NCBI GenBank assembly: GCA_022394755.1
Contig: JAGFCA010000152.1
Location: 1 to 32,912, forward strand
DNA from: Candidatus Poribacteria bacterium
GTDB taxonomy: Bacteria > Poribacteria > WGA-4E > WGA-3G
DNA length: 32,912 nt
Reading direction: 5' to 3'
Under the pieces are notes generated by a model that was given only the letters and a program-made list of their open reading frames with translations, had not been told where the DNA came from and searched no databases. Numbering within the stretch: the first letter of the stretch is position 1; each line of letters starts with the position of its first letter. Below are positions 31,663 through 32,912 of the stretch, piece after piece. The position numbers were made by a program, and so were the translations under genes.

Positions 31663-32912
31663 TTAAATACTGTCCAAAGTTTAGTTATATATAATACCTT
31701 TTCTGAAGGATGGAACTCCCAGAACAGAAATTACAGAATAGAAAAATCTTGGAAACACAAACCATCCTTCTCAACGTAATCTGAAATTCAGACATAACAA
31801 CTAAAAATATTGAAGAAAAACAAACGATAACACAACTAATATATAAAATGATTGAAATTATGCTGAATAATAAATAACGAAAGTAAATATACTATAGAAA
31901 ATACCCACATAAAAAATATTTAACTGGACATAATCGTTTATATTGTGTTATTATATATATTACAAATGATTTATATTAGAAAATACTGTTATGAATTTTC
32001 ATAACTGTTATGAAAAGGAATTCTAAATCTTATACTCCTACAAACACATACCAGAACAGGGTTCAGGATACTTCGAACAAAAATAAAGTCGGACTATTTA
32101 AAAAAAATAAAACATACACTTTTTCAAGTATTTCTAACAAACCCTTTCTGAAACTGGGTTTAGAGCAGTTTGAAACATTGTGCTTTAAAAATTGTGTTAG
32201 GAAATTAAAATTACGATGTATATCATAAATATGAGTCATTCCTATAGATAAAATTTTGCACAAATATACCAAAACCGTCAGTTGGTTTGAGGATTTCTAT
32301 ACATTACATAAGAAATGTCGTTTGGATAAACATTTTCGATTTTAAATTAAGATCCAAGAATTTTCCAAATATATGATTTATGAGATAGGTAATAAAATGA
32401 AATCACATCTACAAGAATGAAATAGAGAAAGAAATAGGTAATGAGAAATGACAATCCGAAATTTAAAAAATAAAATTAGACAATAAAAATATCGAAAATC
32501 GTTCCAGTCGTCAGGAAAACCAGTAAAACCAGAAAATGACATAAAAATAAATTGAAGAAAATAAATGACAAAGCAACTAATACCATATAGATAAACACAC
32601 ATTGACATAATAAATACACGTTACAATAACATAGAGAGAATTATTATAATACATCATAGCAAAATAAAGTGTATTATAATCTAATCCAATAATCTGATTT
32701 TTCTGGAGTGAATCTGCCGATAAAATTATGTTATGAGAATATTTAATAGTAAAAACAGAATCATCCCTCATCAAGGAAAACTACAAAATTGTAACTTTTT
32801 TCAAATTTTAGAATTAGAGGTTTAATTCGCTACAAACCCAGACAGGGACTAATAGGAAAGGCAGTGTAATAACAAGATACAATCCTACACTTTGTAGGAA
32901 AAGTGTAACATT
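31663..32912. other. Very AT-rich region without a convincing gene
   Basis: About 1.25 kb of markedly AT-rich DNA. No reading frame shows protein-like composition plus a ribosome binding site. Two stretches are related: ATTGAAGAAAA ... ACAACTAATA near 31809-31842 and ATTGAAGAAAA ... GCAACTAATA near 32551-32583, each preceded by GACATAA, suggesting a degenerate direct repeat about 740 bp apart. A perfect 8-bp hairpin lies at 31988-32005 and a 6-bp one at 32884-32898. It may be decayed mobile DNA or a region lost from selection. Confidence 0.5.

Noticed and set aside
32010..32228. A 72-residue open frame on the plus strand (Lys/Asn/Thr-rich)
   Set aside because: No ribosome binding site, low-complexity composition expected from AT-rich DNA, no recognisable domain.

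Overview
The window is visibly AT-rich, gene-dense bacterial DNA. Gene content suggests a Gram-negative bacterium of the FCB/PVC-like assemblage: a PorV/PorQ-type outer-membrane barrel beside a giant Ig-repeat secreted protein with a FlgD-like C-terminus, PD40/TolB-like propellers, Gfo/Idh and Ldh-type dehydrogenases, Lgt and a lipoprotein. The style (many small secreted beta-proteins, SWIM and ankyrin fragments, short REP-like repeats) resembles Candidatus Poribacteria. That is an inference from general knowledge, not a database match.

Layout. 1-452: one end of an IS982-family insertion sequence with a frameshifted transposase. 586-4797 (minus strand): an ECF sigma factor carrying a C-terminal betagamma-crystallin-like domain, a NUDIX hydrolase, a hypothetical protein, and a bifunctional NAD(P)HX repair enzyme translationally coupled to a second hypothetical. 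4975-7057 (plus): an Ldh/malate-type dehydrogenase and a Gfo/Idh/MocA oxidoreductase. 7572-17804 (plus): a 3073-residue Ig-repeat surface protein followed after 36 bp by the PorV-like barrel, closed by a strong bidirectional terminator. 17945-19063: NadA. 19281-23243: a small membrane/secreted protein converging on a four-gene minus-strand unit (SDR-like protein, six-bladed propeller, two tandem paralogous jelly-roll-like secreted proteins). 23399-24378: decayed material, consisting of an ankyrin fragment, a good cas2 and a SWIM zinc finger that appears to have been in frame with cas2. 24444-28734: a lipoprotein related to the SAM-hydroxide adenosyltransferase C-terminal domain, an M20 deacetylase-type peptidase, moaD-moaE, a small toxin-like fragment, and proA. 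28936-31275 (minus): livG-livF-lgt from one promoter. The last 1.6 kb holds paired REP-like repeats and a very AT-rich stretch with no convincing gene.

How the parts work together. Housekeeping functions are scattered singly (nadA, proA, moaDE, nnr, lgt). The distinctive content is the envelope machinery. The giant Ig protein and PorV-like barrel look like a secreted substrate and its outer-membrane partner. Three adjacent secreted proteins of two different folds, plus more weakly a nearby lipoprotein, end in a similar TT-x-WG-x-(I/L)-x-K tail that could be a sorting or anchoring tag. Most notable candidates: the sigma factor/betagamma-crystallin fusion, the cas2-SWIM locus, the shared WG tail, and the four-module super-repeat of the giant protein.
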